Position numbers and translations under genes: made by a program | Shown here: piece after piece, positions 34,126-43,885 of the stretch | Layout of the letters: the number at the start of each line of letters is the position of its first letter | Numbering within the stretch: the stretch's first letter is position 1 | Assembly: GCA_011389745.1 (NCBI GenBank) | Contig: JAABTQ010000005.1 | Coordinates: 80,542 to 144,541 of the forward strand | Reading direction: 5' to 3' | DNA length: 64,000 nt | From: Desulfobacteraceae bacterium | Lineage (GTDB): Bacteria; Desulfobacterota; Desulfobacteria; Desulfobacterales; SKZT01 | The notes under the pieces: model-generated | Told to the model about the DNA's origin: nothing | Seen by the model: only the letters and a program-made list of their open reading frames with translations | The model's database searches: none

Positions 34126-35391
34126 ATGAATACAGAATATTTTACTCAAAACGAGGAAATTCAGAAGATAATCTCTAACCTTAAAAATGATATCTCAGAA
34201 AAATCATTCTCCGACGTTATCGACGAAAAAGGAAATCAGTACGTCGATCTCGTCCAGGAAGGCGGGGGGGTGCTTGGAATCGCTCTGCTGGGTTATACAT
34301 ACGCGCTTGAACAGGTCGGTATAAGATTTTTCAGCCTTGCCGGCACATCCGCAGGAGCCATAAACACGCTATTGCTCGCTGCCTGCGATACTGTTGACAA
34401 TCCAAAATCCGAAAAAATCATAGGGTTAATGGCCAATAAAAATCTTTATGACTTTGTTGACGGGCCTTTCTTTGTCAGGTTTCTTCTGAAAACAATCAAA
34501 ATGGGTTCAAAGGATAAACCTTCACTTAAAAGGATAATTTTAACCACATTGAAATTATTTGGTAATCTATTGTTTATTGTGCCGGTAGTTGTATATGTCC
34601 TGGCCAGGAAAGGATTAAACAAGGGAACCAACTTCAGAAATTGGATATCCGATATTCTTAAAACCAGCCGGATCGAATCCACCAAAGACCTTTTAAATCT
34701 GAGAATAAAACCCGAAGGATTATATCTCAAAAAAGGTGTAGACAGAACTGTTGATGATCTTCACCCTAAATTAAAAATAATCGCCGCTGAAATCACAACT
34801 GAAACCAGAGTAATATTTCCCGAAATGAATAATTTATTCTGGAATGAACCCGACAATATCAACCCAGCGGATTATCTTCGTGCCTCCATGTCCATTCCCA
34901 TCTTTTTTCATCCGCTTAAAGTCGCCATTGAAAACAGAGTCAAGAAAGAAGATTGGAAAAGGTACGTTAAATATAAAGGAAAACTTCCTTCTGTGGCCCA
35001 TTTTGTGGACGGCGGTGTGTTATCTAACTTCCCAATCGATGTATTTCATAAAAACAATGTCATCCCGCGACTGCCCACATTCGGAGTCAAACTCGGCGAT
35101 GATCGGAATCAGGTAAGCAAAGTCGGGACAGTAACAAAATTTTTACTGGCGATTTTCAACAGTGCCAGACATGTTTTGGATTACCAATTTCTTTTAACCC
35201 ATGATGATTATGAACATCTGATTCAAAAAATCGATATCGGCGAACACAACTGGCTGAATTTTTCAATCAGCGATGAAGACAAACTTGACTTGTTTATAAG
35301 AGGTGCAAAAGCCGCTGATGAATTTTTAAGAAAGTTCAACTGGGATAAATATAAAAAAATCAGGGAAAGCCTGATCTTAAAACAGTTGTGA
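34126..35391 (+). CDS. Patatin-like phospholipase
   Basis: 421-residue serine acyl hydrolase. Oxyanion loop GGGVLG, nucleophile elbow GTSAG (Ser near residue 74), and catalytic Asp in VDGGVLSNFPIDVF near residue 295 make a complete Ser-Asp dyad. One hydrophobic stretch in the middle (LFGNLLFIVPVVVYVL) may associate with membrane. AAGGGGG precedes the ATG. Function: hydrolysis of phospholipids or wax/acylglycerols; such proteins also act as effectors in defence systems, but no defence neighbours are seen here. Confidence 0.9.
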   Translation: MNTEYFTQNEEIQKIISNLKNDISEKSFSDVIDEKGNQYVDLVQEGGGVLGIALLGYTYALEQVGIRFFSLAGTSAGAINTLLLAACDTVDNPKSEKIIGLMANKNLYDFVDGPFFVRFLLKTIKMGSKDKPSLKRIILTTLKLFGNLLFIVPVVVYVLARKGLNKGTNFRNWISDILKTSRIESTKDLLNLRIKPEGLYLKKGVDRTVDDLHPKLKIIAAEITTETRVIFPEMNNLFWNEPDNINPADYLRASMSIPIFFHPLKVAIENRVKKEDWKRYVKYKGKLPSVAHFVDGGVLSNFPIDVFHKNNVIPRLPTFGVKLGDDRNQVSKVGTVTKFLLAIFNSARHVLDYQFLLTHDDYEHLIQKIDIGEHNWLNFSISDEDKLDLFIRGAKAADEFLRKFNWDKYKKIRESLILKQL

Positions 35392-35438
35392 TGTGTTATT
35401 GAACCTCTGCAGCGACCGCCGCGTTTGCATCATCGGTT

Positions 35439-35627
35439 TCAATTGGTGTCTTTTGCCAGACTGCTGTGATTGGATATCCCTTTAAACAGGCTTGATGCTG
35501 TCGGAGATTTAACTATATCAGCATTTTTACACTTCGGACATAAGGGTTTTTCTTCTTTATCGCCCATAAAAATGATCTTTTTGTATTTATGCCCACAGTG
35601 TCGGCAATTATATTCAACTGACGGCAT
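35439..35627 (-). CDS. FmdB-like zinc-ribbon protein
   Basis: 62 residues with YNCRHCGHKYKK and PLCPKCKNADI, two CxxC pairs forming a zinc ribbon of the FmdB/putative regulatory family, followed by a Ser/Lys-rich tail. It begins 10 bp after the rubrerythrin stop and is probably in the same transcript. The ribosome site is weak. Possibly a redox- or metal-linked accessory factor; role unproven. Confidence 0.8.
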   Translation of the reverse strand: MPSVEYNCRHCGHKYKKIIFMGDKEEKPLCPKCKNADIVKSPTASSLFKGISNHSSLAKDTN

Positions 35628-35636
35628 TGTTTTATA

Positions 35637-36212
35637 TTACCAGTTTTCACCCAGAAGTTCAAAATAAGCACGCGGTTTGACGCAGGCCGGGCATTTTTCA
35701 GGTGCCTCTTTTCCGGTATGCAGGTAACCACAGTTTCGGCATCGCCAGACCGCTTCATTTTCGCGGGTAAACACCCGGTCGGCCAGGATATTTGCGGCCA
35801 GATCCCGGAAACGTTTTTCGTGCTGTTTTTCCGACACGCTTATGGCATCCCATGTTTCAGCAGCACGGGTAAAGCCTTCTTCCATAGCAATTTTTGAAAA
35901 TCCCGGATACATGCTGGAATGTTCAAAACGCTCGCCATCGGCTGCCAAAAGGAGGTTCTCATAGGTTCCCCTGACCACACCCGTTGGATATGACCAGTTA
36001 ATCTCCATTTCGCCGCCGTTAAAAAATTTGAAAAAACGAAAAGCATGCTCGCATTCCTGATTGGCGGTCTCTTCGAAAATATCGGCGATCTGGATAAAAC
36101 CCTCTTCAGTGGCAAATCGGGCAAAATAGGTATACCGATTTCGGGCCTGGGATTCACCGGCAAAAGAGATAAGCAGATTTTGAGCGGTTTGACTCCCCCT
36201 GAATTTTCCCAT
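35637..36212 (-). CDS. Rubrerythrin
   Basis: 191 residues. The N-terminal four-helix diiron domain has the Glu/ExxH ligands in AGESQARNRYTYFA, ANQECEHAFRFF, ADGERFEHSSMYPGF and VSEKQHEKRF. The C-terminal rubredoxin domain has WRCRNCGYLHTGKEAPEKCPAC. It reduces hydrogen peroxide in anaerobes, taking electrons from ferredoxin or rubredoxin. AAAGGGGG precedes the ATG. The ferredoxin gene lies 29 bp upstream on the same strand and is a plausible donor. Confidence 0.95.
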   Translation of the reverse strand: MGKFRGSQTAQNLLISFAGESQARNRYTYFARFATEEGFIQIADIFEETANQECEHAFRFFKFFNGGEMEINWSYPTGVVRGTYENLLLAADGERFEHSSMYPGFSKIAMEEGFTRAAETWDAISVSEKQHEKRFRDLAANILADRVFTRENEAVWRCRNCGYLHTGKEAPEKCPACVKPRAYFELLGENW

Positions 36213-36241
36213 GTCGAACCCCCTTTAAAAAAGGCAGTAAA

Positions 36242-36433
36242 CTATTCTTCGATTTCGATGGCTACCGGAACGCACTCTTTTGCAGCTTGTCGAACAAGGT
36301 CATGGTATTTTTCAGGAATTTCCTCAAACTTGACGATTGAAAGTAACTGGTCTTCGTCGTATTCAAAAACTTCCGGACAAAGCTTATTGCAGTTTCGATC
36401 GCCCATGCACTGCTTATTGATAGTAACTTTCAT
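36242..36433 (-). CDS. Monocluster ferredoxin with Asp in place of the second Cys
   Basis: 63 residues, starting MKVTINKQ at ATG 36433 with AAGGAGG; the open frame extends upstream but the family starts here. The cluster motif reads CMGDRNCNKLCPEVFE with a distal Cys in ECVPVAI, so ligand two is Asp as in Pyrococcus furiosus ferredoxin (CIGDAICASLCPDVFE). Such proteins hold an Asp-ligated [4Fe-4S] or convert to [3Fe-4S], with altered potential. It leads a ferredoxin-rubrerythrin-FmdB cluster. Confidence 0.92.
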   Translation of the reverse strand: MKVTINKQCMGDRNCNKLCPEVFEYDEDQLLSIVKFEEIPEKYHDLVRQAAKECVPVAIEIEE

Positions 36434-36527
36434 TGAAACCTCCTTTGACCTTCCGGCCGGTAAGTTAAATTTCATTTTTTTGAAAATGGGAAAAAGTATC
36501 GTATTGGGAATTAATTTTGTTTGATTC

Positions 36528-36557
36528 AATCTATTTTAAAATGCGCTATTATGTCAA
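36528..36557 (-). promoter_or_regulatory. Promoter candidate for ferredoxin-rubrerythrin cluster
   Basis: On the minus strand TTGACA (36557-36552) is followed at 16-18 bp by an AT-rich TAGATT/AATAGA -10-like box, about 95 bp before the ferredoxin ATG. The -35 is perfect, the -10 weak. Confidence 0.45.
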
Positions 36558-36620
36558 CAAACTTTCCACCATTTCTAATTTTAGCATAAGAATATCCATG
36601 GTAATCAGGTAACAAACAAC

Positions 36621-38042
36621 TCAGATAAACACAGCAGTCGCAGCCTCGGCGATTCGGATCAGGTAAACCGGGAAGAAGCCTGCGGCCACAATGGCTGTAA
36701 TCATGGCGGCGGCAAGTATTTTTACAGACATGGGTGTTGGGAGTTCAGACAGTGGCCTGTCGGGTTCGGTGAGGTAGGCGGCTTTCAGCACCAGTATATA
36801 GTAGTAGAGGGAAATGACCACGTTGATCATGGCGATAAGTACCAGAAAAAAATAGCCTTGCTGTATTGCCGCGCTAAAGACCAGCAGTTTTCCGGTAAAT
36901 CCGACTGTGGGAGGGATTCCTGCCAGTCCGAACAAAGCCACAAGCAATGCCAGGGCCAGGATAGGAGAGCGCTGGTGAAGGCCGGCCAAATGAGCCATGG
37001 TGGGGTTCTGACCCTCAGTGGCTGCCTTTATAACCACAAAAAAACAGGTAAATTTGAGTATCAGGAGCGCCAGGGCATAAAAGACTGCTCCGGAATATCC
37101 TGCATGGTTCATGCTCAAGATGCCGATAAGCGCGTATCCCGCATGAGCGATGCTGCTGTAAGCGAGCAGCTTTTTAAGGTCTTTTTGGACAATTGCTGAA
37201 AGATTTCCCACGGTCATGGAAATAATGGAAAGACAGATAAGGACTTTTGCCAGATACTCGCTATGTCCGCCACTCAGTGCTATAACCCGGATCAATATGG
37301 CGATGGCCGCCACCTTGGATGCGGTAGCAATATAGGCGGCTACCTGATTGGATGCACCGTGGTAGGCTTCCGGAACCCAGAAATGAAAGGGGAACACGGC
37401 AAGTTTGAAAAAAAAGCCGGCGAGGGTAAAGAAAATCCCTATGATCACGATGGGCCGGTCTATAATAGCCGGAAGGGTGTTAACGATATCGATCAGGTAT
37501 GCGGACCCGACAAAACTGTAAAGGATTGCCAATCCAAAAAGCATCACAGCCGACGCTGTTGCGCCGATGATGAAGTAACGTATTGTGGCTGAAAGGCTAC
37601 GTTTATGTTCTGTTCTCAGATAGACCAGAATATACAGACAGTAACTTGACAGTTCCAGGGAAATATAGATTGTCAGCAAGTGGACACTGCTTACCAGAAT
37701 CATCATGGCAAGTGTGGCAATGACCAGAAGAAAATAAAATTCCGGGTGAAGCCGTTCCGGGATGCTTTTCAGCTCCGAACAAATGCAGATGATCAGAAAC
37801 AGACCCATGGACAGCAGGACTTTAAATACCTGGGAGAACATATCAATCCGGTATGCCTGGGCAAAAATGTCACCTTGCTGAGTGATGCCTGCCAAAGCCA
37901 CCCCGACTCCAATAGCGGAAAGGGCCAGTGCCGTCTGGTAGTCTCGATGAGCATCGGCTTTTGGTAAAAGCGACAACACCAGAAAGCCGGCCGCCGTTAT
38001 CAAAAAATAAATTTCGGTATTAAAAAGAGCCCAGTTTATCAT
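36621..38042 (-). CDS. nuoN: NADH-quinone oxidoreductase subunit N
   Basis: 473-residue antiporter-like membrane subunit of complex I, with about fourteen helices. It carries the proton-translocation core (AYSSIAHAGYALIGI, the discontinuous helix, and the Lys-containing FFFKLAVFPFHFWVPEAYHGA). Last gene of the operon; its start overlaps the nuoM stop by 4 bp. Function: proton pumping coupled to quinone reduction. Confidence 0.94.
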   Translation of the reverse strand: MINWALFNTEIYFLITAAGFLVLSLLPKADAHRDYQTALALSAIGVGVALAGITQQGDIFAQAYRIDMFSQVFKVLLSMGLFLIICICSELKSIPERLHPEFYFLLVIATLAMMILVSSVHLLTIYISLELSSYCLYILVYLRTEHKRSLSATIRYFIIGATASAVMLFGLAILYSFVGSAYLIDIVNTLPAIIDRPIVIIGIFFTLAGFFFKLAVFPFHFWVPEAYHGASNQVAAYIATASKVAAIAILIRVIALSGGHSEYLAKVLICLSIISMTVGNLSAIVQKDLKKLLAYSSIAHAGYALIGILSMNHAGYSGAVFYALALLILKFTCFFVVIKAATEGQNPTMAHLAGLHQRSPILALALLVALFGLAGIPPTVGFTGKLLVFSAAIQQGYFFLVLIAMINVVISLYYYILVLKAAYLTEPDRPLSELPTPMSVKILAAAMITAIVAAGFFPVYLIRIAEAATAVFI

Positions 38043-39517
38043 GGTAATCCCTTAAAAAAAGAACTGGATGCAGTTTCAATCATGTCAAACATAAAAGAGG
38101 GAAAAAGTCCGAAAAAAATAATCACGACGGAAAGTATCATTCTGGGCACACCTATTGCGAAGGAGATATCCCGGATATGCGTATGATGTTCTTTGGGAGG
38201 TCCGTAACAGGTTTTCTGGACCACCCTCAGCATAAACAGGGCCGTCACTACAAGCCCGCAGATGGACAGCACACCCAAAACAGGATAGACTTTAAAACAT
38301 GCGATAAACACTACCAGCTCTCCCCAGAAACTAGCCAGGCCCGGTACTCCGATCGAGGTCAATGCCGCCAGTATAAAGTAGAATGCAGCCACCGGTATGA
38401 TCCGGCTCAAACCTCCCAGTTCGGGGATCATTTTCGTGTGGGTTTTATCGTAGATATAGCCGACAGACGAAAAGAACAGGGCTGTCATAATGCCGTGTGC
38501 AAACATCTGGTACACGGCACCGTTTAATCCCTCCACGGTAAGAGTGGAAAGCCCCAGTCCAACAATGCCCATGTGAGAGACGCTGGAATAGCCGATGACA
38601 TATTTGAGATCTTTCTGGGTCAAACCCACAAACGCGCCATAGACAATACCTACGGTAGCCAGAACGGCCATCAGGGGAGCAAAGTAACGCCATCCTTCAG
38701 GGCATAGAAAAATTCCCACCCTCAGAACGCCGAATGCCCCGATTTTCATTAATACTCCGGCATGGACCATGCTAACTGAGGTCGGTGCCGCCACATGACC
38801 CACCGGAGACCAGGTATGAAAAGGCCATACACCGGCCAGGATTCCAAAACCGATGTAGATAAAGATAAAGGCGAATTTCTGCTGAAGGGGTGTGAGAGTA
38901 CCCGGAGCCATCAGGGCCAGCAGATCAAAGGTTTTGAGTCCGGATACATTCACAATGTAGAGAATGGCCGGAAGGATCAGGGCACTTCCAGCCAGAAGGT
39001 ATAAGGTGAGTTTCATGGCACCGTATTCCTTGCGGGTACTTCCCCATACCGCAATGAGCAGATACATGGGAAACAAGGAAACATCGTACCAGACAAAGAT
39101 AAAAAACAGATCCAGACTCATGAAAAGTCCGAAAACGCCGGTAACCATCAAAAAATAAAGGGCGAAAAATTCCTTGACCCGGGTATCCAACTCCCACATG
39201 GAAAGCACACCGGTAAAAAAGACAATACCGGTCAAAAGCAGCATGGGAAGGTTGAAACCGTCAGCGCCGTTAAAATAATAAATTCCCAGAGACGGCACCC
39301 ATAACACCCGTTCGACAAACTGTAATCCCCCGATATTTTTATCATAGGCAATAAAGAGAAAAATGGAAATCACCATGGTAATGCCGGAAAAAACGACACC
39401 CACCCATTTGATTTTGTTTTGTTCCCTGCCAGGTAAAAATAAAATGGTAAAAAGTCCCGCAATGCAAACGATAAGGAGTGTTGAAAGGTACGGAAAATTT
39501 GCGTATTGCATATCCAT
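38039..39517 (-). CDS. nuoM: NADH-quinone oxidoreductase subunit M
   Basis: 492 residues. The Mrp-antiporter-like core includes WYDVSLFPMYLLIAVWG (conserved Glu/Asp helix), GVWPFHTWSPVGHVAAPTSVSMVHAGVLMKIG and GYSSVSHMGIVGLG. About fourteen transmembrane helices. Lies between nuoL (7 bp gap) and nuoN (overlap). Note WYDVSLFP has Asp where many NuoM proteins have Glu. Confidence 0.94.
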   Translation of the reverse strand: MDMQYANFPYLSTLLIVCIAGLFTILFLPGREQNKIKWVGVVFSGITMVISIFLFIAYDKNIGGLQFVERVLWVPSLGIYYFNGADGFNLPMLLLTGIVFFTGVLSMWELDTRVKEFFALYFLMVTGVFGLFMSLDLFFIFVWYDVSLFPMYLLIAVWGSTRKEYGAMKLTLYLLAGSALILPAILYIVNVSGLKTFDLLALMAPGTLTPLQQKFAFIFIYIGFGILAGVWPFHTWSPVGHVAAPTSVSMVHAGVLMKIGAFGVLRVGIFLCPEGWRYFAPLMAVLATVGIVYGAFVGLTQKDLKYVIGYSSVSHMGIVGLGLSTLTVEGLNGAVYQMFAHGIMTALFFSSVGYIYDKTHTKMIPELGGLSRIIPVAAFYFILAALTSIGVPGLASFWGELVVFIACFKVYPVLGVLSICGLVVTALFMLRVVQKTCYGPPKEHHTHIRDISFAIGVPRMILSVVIIFFGLFPSFMFDMIETASSSFFKGLP

Positions 39518-39524
39518 GGGATTG

Positions 39525-41420
39525 TTATCCTAACAATAAATAAAGGCTTAAGAAAAATAGGGTCGCAAATACCACGATCAGTCGATATTGAATCATTCCG
39601 GCATGCAAAAACGATAAAAACCGGCTGCTTTCAACGATACCATCGCAGAAGGTGTCGATACTTTTGTCAATAACCTTTTTGTCATTCCGGGCACATATTT
39701 TGGCCACACCCCGGTCGATCACATAGTCTATGAAATACCGGTAAACATGATCGATATACCAGCGTTTGGAAAACAGGTTGTATACAAAAGGCATCCGTTC
39801 TGCAAATCCAATCTGACGCGACTTCGGGAGTCCGAATTCTATCAGGGCCAGAAGAACACCGGCGACCGAAAGCCCCAGTGCCATAAATGCCGGCCAGCCA
39901 TGATGCATACCGGAAGCGCTTAAGGACTCCGTCACTGTAGCGGATAAAAATCGCTCAACAGGATCTTCAAAAAATCCAAGAACCAGGGTAATCGCAGCCA
40001 GAATAATCAGGGGTGTGGCCATGGTCTGTCTGATGGGATGGGGTTTTACGTCATGCCTTTCAGCTTCATCTGCGGCTATTGAAGTGGAATCAGCATCTGA
40101 AGGCCCCGGTTTTGGAAACAGGATAATGAAAATAAGCCGGAAAGTATAATAGGCGGTGAGAAACACCCCGGCCAGCGCAAAGATAAGCCAGATGGGATTG
40201 TCGAGAGCAGCCAGTTTGGCCAGGATCAATTCCTTGCTGAAAAAGCCGGAAAAAGGCGGAAGACCGGCAAGGGCGGCTCCGGCAATAATCAGGCAAATGA
40301 CAGGAATTTTCATTCTACGCCCACTGGATTTAGCGATGTCAAACATGTCATTGGTGTGAAGTGCATGGATAAATACCCCGGAACAAAGAAACAACAGGGC
40401 TTTAAAGACTGCATGGGTGGTGAGATGAAAAACGCCTGCAACATAGCCTCCCGCGGCAAGACCCATAATCATGTACCCAAGCTGGCTGATGGTGGAATAA
40501 GCCCACACCTGCTTGATATCCCGACTCACCATCGCCATGGTGGAGGCCAGGAGCATGCTCACAGTCCCTATGGCAAGGCAGAGCGCCATGGCTGTCGGTG
40601 TCAGGCTGAAAAATGGAAATAAACGGGCAAAAAGGAAAACTCCGGCTGCCACCATAGTTGCCGAGTGGAGCAGAGCACTGACCGGTGTGGGGCCTTCCAT
40701 GGCGTCCGGAAGCCATGTAAGAAGAGGAAACTGGGCGCTCTTGCCGATAATGCCGCCAAATATCAGCAATACGGCCAGGGTGATAATAAGCGGGGACATG
40801 GTTTCCGAAGGCCCGAGGCTGTTTATTTCAACAATATTTAAATTACCCGCATGGACCAATACGAGTAATATTCCGATTAGAAACGCCACATCTCCCAGGC
40901 GGGTCATAACAAAGGCCTTTTTGCCGGCCTGGCCGGCACTGAATTTTTCATACCAGAACCCGATCAGAAGATAAGAAGAAAGGCCCACCAGTTCCCAGAA
41001 CACATAAAGCTGGAGCATAGTCGGTGAAATGGTCATGGTGATCATGGCCCATGCAAACAAAGACATGAATGTAAAATAGCGGGAAAACCCGGGATCACCT
41101 TCCATATATCCGATCGAATAGATTTGCACGAGCAGACAGATACCGCCGACAATGACAAGCATCAGAAGGCTCAGCGGATCAAGCATTATTCCCAGTGGAA
41201 TGCTTATTGCTCCTGAAACCATCCACGTTGAGGTATACAGCACAGGTTCGGTCATTTCCCAGTGCCGGAAAAGCAAAAACACCGCGCACACTGTCGATAT
41301 GGAAACCGCGCCAACAGAAATGCCGGCGGAAAGCCATGGACGCTTTCGGGTTAAAATGAGAGTAACAAAAAATGCCATCAAGGGTGCGATTGCCGCTAAA
41401 ACGGCTGCGTTTACACTCAT
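39525..41420 (-). CDS. nuoL: NADH-quinone oxidoreductase subunit L
   Basis: 631-residue antiporter-like subunit, with core sequences YVFWELVGLSSYLLIGFWYEK, PLLTWLPDAMEGPTPVSALLHSATMVAAGVFL and YSTISQLGYMIMGL. The long C-terminal amphipathic (piston) helix and last membrane helix lie in the last 120 residues. Start ATG 41420 follows AAGGAAGGAG; the frame is open 46 codons further but into the nuoK intergenic area without a ribosome site. Confidence 0.94.
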   Translation of the reverse strand: MSVNAAVLAAIAPLMAFFVTLILTRKRPWLSAGISVGAVSISTVCAVFLLFRHWEMTEPVLYTSTWMVSGAISIPLGIMLDPLSLLMLVIVGGICLLVQIYSIGYMEGDPGFSRYFTFMSLFAWAMITMTISPTMLQLYVFWELVGLSSYLLIGFWYEKFSAGQAGKKAFVMTRLGDVAFLIGILLVLVHAGNLNIVEINSLGPSETMSPLIITLAVLLIFGGIIGKSAQFPLLTWLPDAMEGPTPVSALLHSATMVAAGVFLFARLFPFFSLTPTAMALCLAIGTVSMLLASTMAMVSRDIKQVWAYSTISQLGYMIMGLAAGGYVAGVFHLTTHAVFKALLFLCSGVFIHALHTNDMFDIAKSSGRRMKIPVICLIIAGAALAGLPPFSGFFSKELILAKLAALDNPIWLIFALAGVFLTAYYTFRLIFIILFPKPGPSDADSTSIAADEAERHDVKPHPIRQTMATPLIILAAITLVLGFFEDPVERFLSATVTESLSASGMHHGWPAFMALGLSVAGVLLALIEFGLPKSRQIGFAERMPFVYNLFSKRWYIDHVYRYFIDYVIDRGVAKICARNDKKVIDKSIDTFCDGIVESSRFLSFLHAGMIQYRLIVVFATLFFLSLYLLLG

Positions 41421-41448
41421 ACTCCTTCCTTTATCAAATCCAATGGTT

Positions 41449-41742
41449 TCATTCGCCGATCCCCGGATCCAATGAACCTGTACGACGGTATACACAGACA
41501 AACAGTGCCAGGCCGACAGATACCTCGGCAGCAGCCGCCGCAATAATAAACAGAGCAAACACCTGTCCTTCCATCAGGTGAAAATGCAGTGACCCCCCGA
41601 CAAATGCAATAGAAGCGGCATTAAGCATGATTTCGAGGCCCAGCAGAATCATGATAAGATTTCTGCGGGCAACTGCGCAGAATACTCCCATGAGAAACAC
41701 GATACCCGACAGTATCATGACATGACTGAACGGAACGATCAT
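41449..41742 (-). CDS. nuoK: NADH-quinone oxidoreductase subunit K
   Basis: 97 residues with three helices and the conserved membrane Glu residues in LLGLEIMLNAASIAFV and AAAAAEVSVGLALFV, which belong to the central proton path of complex I. The start overlaps the nuoJ stop by 4 bp. Confidence 0.95.
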   Translation of the reverse strand: MIVPFSHVMILSGIVFLMGVFCAVARRNLIMILLGLEIMLNAASIAFVGGSLHFHLMEGQVFALFIIAAAAAEVSVGLALFVCVYRRTGSLDPGIGE

Positions 41743-42257
41743 GATGGATCCTCTGATTTTGCAGATAATTTTGATTTTCCCAGATGAAACGCACCTACCA
41801 GGGCAACGAGCAGCAAAATGGAAACCAGTTCAATAGTCAGCCAGTGACGTTTGAATAGATAAAAGCCAAAATCGGAAGGCGTTGCAATGGCGGTTTCCAG
41901 AGGTTTTCCCAATTGCGATTCCGGAATCAGAAGCAGCAGGCCCAAAACAACAGATGCAGCGCACAGGGCTGCCGCCGGAACCCATTGACTAAAGGGGAAC
42001 ATGGAAATTTCGGGTGCTTCCACCCTGAGCATCATGATGATAAACAAAAACAGAACCATAACGGCTCCTGCATAAATAATGATCTGCAATAAAGCCAGCA
42101 GGGGAGCGCCTAACAGGTAAAAGAGCATGGCAGTGCCAAAAAATGAGAAAACAAGGTAAATCACCACATGCACCATGTTGCGACGGGTAATGGCAATACC
42201 GGTAGAGATAATAATCAATGCTGCCAGAAGATAGAAAATTATGGCGTAAAGTGTCAT
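41739..42257 (-). CDS. nuoJ: NADH-quinone oxidoreductase subunit J
   Basis: 172 residues, five helices, with the conserved IIYAGAVMVLFLFIIMMLRVEAPE segment containing the pi-bulge helix that links quinone reduction to proton transfer. Sits between nuoI (36 bp gap) and nuoK (overlap). Confidence 0.94.
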   Translation of the reverse strand: MTLYAIIFYLLAALIIISTGIAITRRNMVHVVIYLVFSFFGTAMLFYLLGAPLLALLQIIIYAGAVMVLFLFIIMMLRVEAPEISMFPFSQWVPAAALCAASVVLGLLLLIPESQLGKPLETAIATPSDFGFYLFKRHWLTIELVSILLLVALVGAFHLGKSKLSAKSEDPS

Positions 42258-42293
42258 TTTCAGAATTTAACCTAATAAGTTAAAAGATAATTT

Positions 42294-42833
42294 TCATGGC
42301 ATATTACTTCTGATATTGACCGGTTCGGTCTCTTTTACATGCTCTCCTTTGCCCCTTACAAGGGTGACCACTCCGGCATATCTGTAAAAATTATATTCCC
42401 TGTCTTTTCCGCCGTGGTTCACCTGAAGATCCTCCTTTTCATATACCATGGAAAGGACATCGCGTTTGCAGATCTCAAAATCCGGAGTCAGTTGAATGGC
42501 GGAAGTAGGACAGGCTTCTTCGCAAAGGCCGCAGAATATGCAGCGACCAAAGTTGATTCTAAACCATCCGGCATAACGTCTTCCGTCTTTTTTACGCTCT
42601 GCGGCCTCCATGGAAATACAGCTCACCGGACAGGCTGCAGAGCACAAAAAGCAGGCCACACAGCGTTCATCGCCGCCGGGATCACAGGTAAGGACAATTC
42701 GGGCCCGGGTACGTTCCGGCAACGGACGTTTGTATTCCGGATATTGCTCGGTTATCGGTTTTCGACCCAAATGTTTGAACGTGGTTCCAAAACCTTCCGC
42801 CAATGCCTTCAGTGCTTCAATTGCAGATGACAT
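42294..42833 (-). CDS. nuoI: NADH-quinone oxidoreductase subunit I
   Basis: 179 residues. Two [4Fe-4S] motifs, CVACFLCSAACPVSCI and CIFCGLCEEACPTSAI, form clusters N6a/N6b that carry electrons to NuoB. FGRCIFC and the preceding RRYAGWFRIN are typical. In this EFG-less complex NuoI is a likely docking site for ferredoxin or another donor. Confidence 0.94.
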   Translation of the reverse strand: MSSAIEALKALAEGFGTTFKHLGRKPITEQYPEYKRPLPERTRARIVLTCDPGGDERCVACFLCSAACPVSCISMEAAERKKDGRRYAGWFRINFGRCIFCGLCEEACPTSAIQLTPDFEICKRDVLSMVYEKEDLQVNHGGKDREYNFYRYAGVVTLVRGKGEHVKETEPVNIRSNMP

Positions 42834-42858
42834 GACTGTTTTTTTCCTTAAATATCCA

Positions 42859-43848
42859 CTAAATAATTAAAATAACCGCGCCGGTGATTACAATATTGAT
42901 TAAAGCAGCGGGTACAAGGACTTTCCACCCGATGGCCATGAGCTGGTCATAACGAAGGCGTGGAAGAGTCCCCCGGATCCAGATCATGACCAACGCTACC
43001 ATAACTATTTTTATCAGGAGCCACACCGGTGCAGGCAGAAAAGGTCCCTGCCAGCCTCCCAGGAAAAATACCGCCGTCAGAGCGCCCAGCACCTGCATAT
43101 GCACATATTCTCCGATAAAAAAAAGCCCGAAACGCATGCCGCTGTACTCCATATGATAACCGGCTCCCAGCTCGTTTTCTGCTTCGGGAATATCGAACGG
43201 AATTCTTTTGCTTTCGGCCATGGCGCTGATCAAAAAAATAACAAATGAAACCGGTTGAACAAAAATAAACCAGACGTTTTGCTGGGCTTTTACAATATCC
43301 ACCAGGCTCAATGAGCCTGCAATCATGACAATGGGAATCAGGGACAGTCCCAGGGAAAGCTCGTAACTGATCATCTGGGCCGCACCACGGATACCGCCCA
43401 GCAGGCTGTATTTGGAGTTTGATGCCCATCCCCCCAGTGCCACCCCGTAAACCCCCAGGGATGAAAGAGCGATTATAAACAACAGCCCCACATTCAAATC
43501 GCTGATGACCATAGGAACGTTTTGGCCAAACAGGGTTATTTCTTCCCCAAACGGAACCACTGCAAACATCAACAATGCAGTAAATGCCACCACCGCCGGG
43601 GCCAGAAGGAAAATGAAACGGTCGGCGCCATCCGGCATCAAATCTTCTTTGGTTATCATTTTGATGCCATCGGCAATGGGCTGAAGCAAACCGAATTTTC
43701 CAGCCCGGTTCGGACCGTAGCGTACCTGAAACCTGGCGAGCAGTTTACGCTCCGCCCAGACAAGGTATGCAGCCAGAAGAAGCAGCACGCCCAGCACCAC
43801 GGCCATTTTTAAAAGCAGAAGTACAAATCCGATAATCCAACTCGCCAT
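42859..43848 (-). CDS. nuoH: NADH-quinone oxidoreductase subunit H
   Basis: 329 residues, eight helices. Quinone-chamber signatures ERKLLARFQVRYGPNRAGKFGLLQPIADGIKMITKED and RIPFDIPEAENELGAGYHMEYSGMRFGLFFIGEY are complete. A 98-bp gap with a palindromic element separates it from the nuoBCD fusion, the widest spacing in the operon. Confidence 0.95.
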   Translation of the reverse strand: MASWIIGFVLLLLKMAVVLGVLLLLAAYLVWAERKLLARFQVRYGPNRAGKFGLLQPIADGIKMITKEDLMPDGADRFIFLLAPAVVAFTALLMFAVVPFGEEITLFGQNVPMVISDLNVGLLFIIALSSLGVYGVALGGWASNSKYSLLGGIRGAAQMISYELSLGLSLIPIVMIAGSLSLVDIVKAQQNVWFIFVQPVSFVIFLISAMAESKRIPFDIPEAENELGAGYHMEYSGMRFGLFFIGEYVHMQVLGALTAVFFLGGWQGPFLPAPVWLLIKIVMVALVMIWIRGTLPRLRYDQLMAIGWKVLVPAALINIVITGAVILII

Positions 43849-43885
43849 TATAATGTTCCTTTAACTAGTGCTTGAGCGAAAAGTC

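Noticed and set aside
34126..35391. Patatin as a CBASS-type defence effector
   Set aside because: No CD-NTase, ubiquitin-like, or other defence gene lies beside it.
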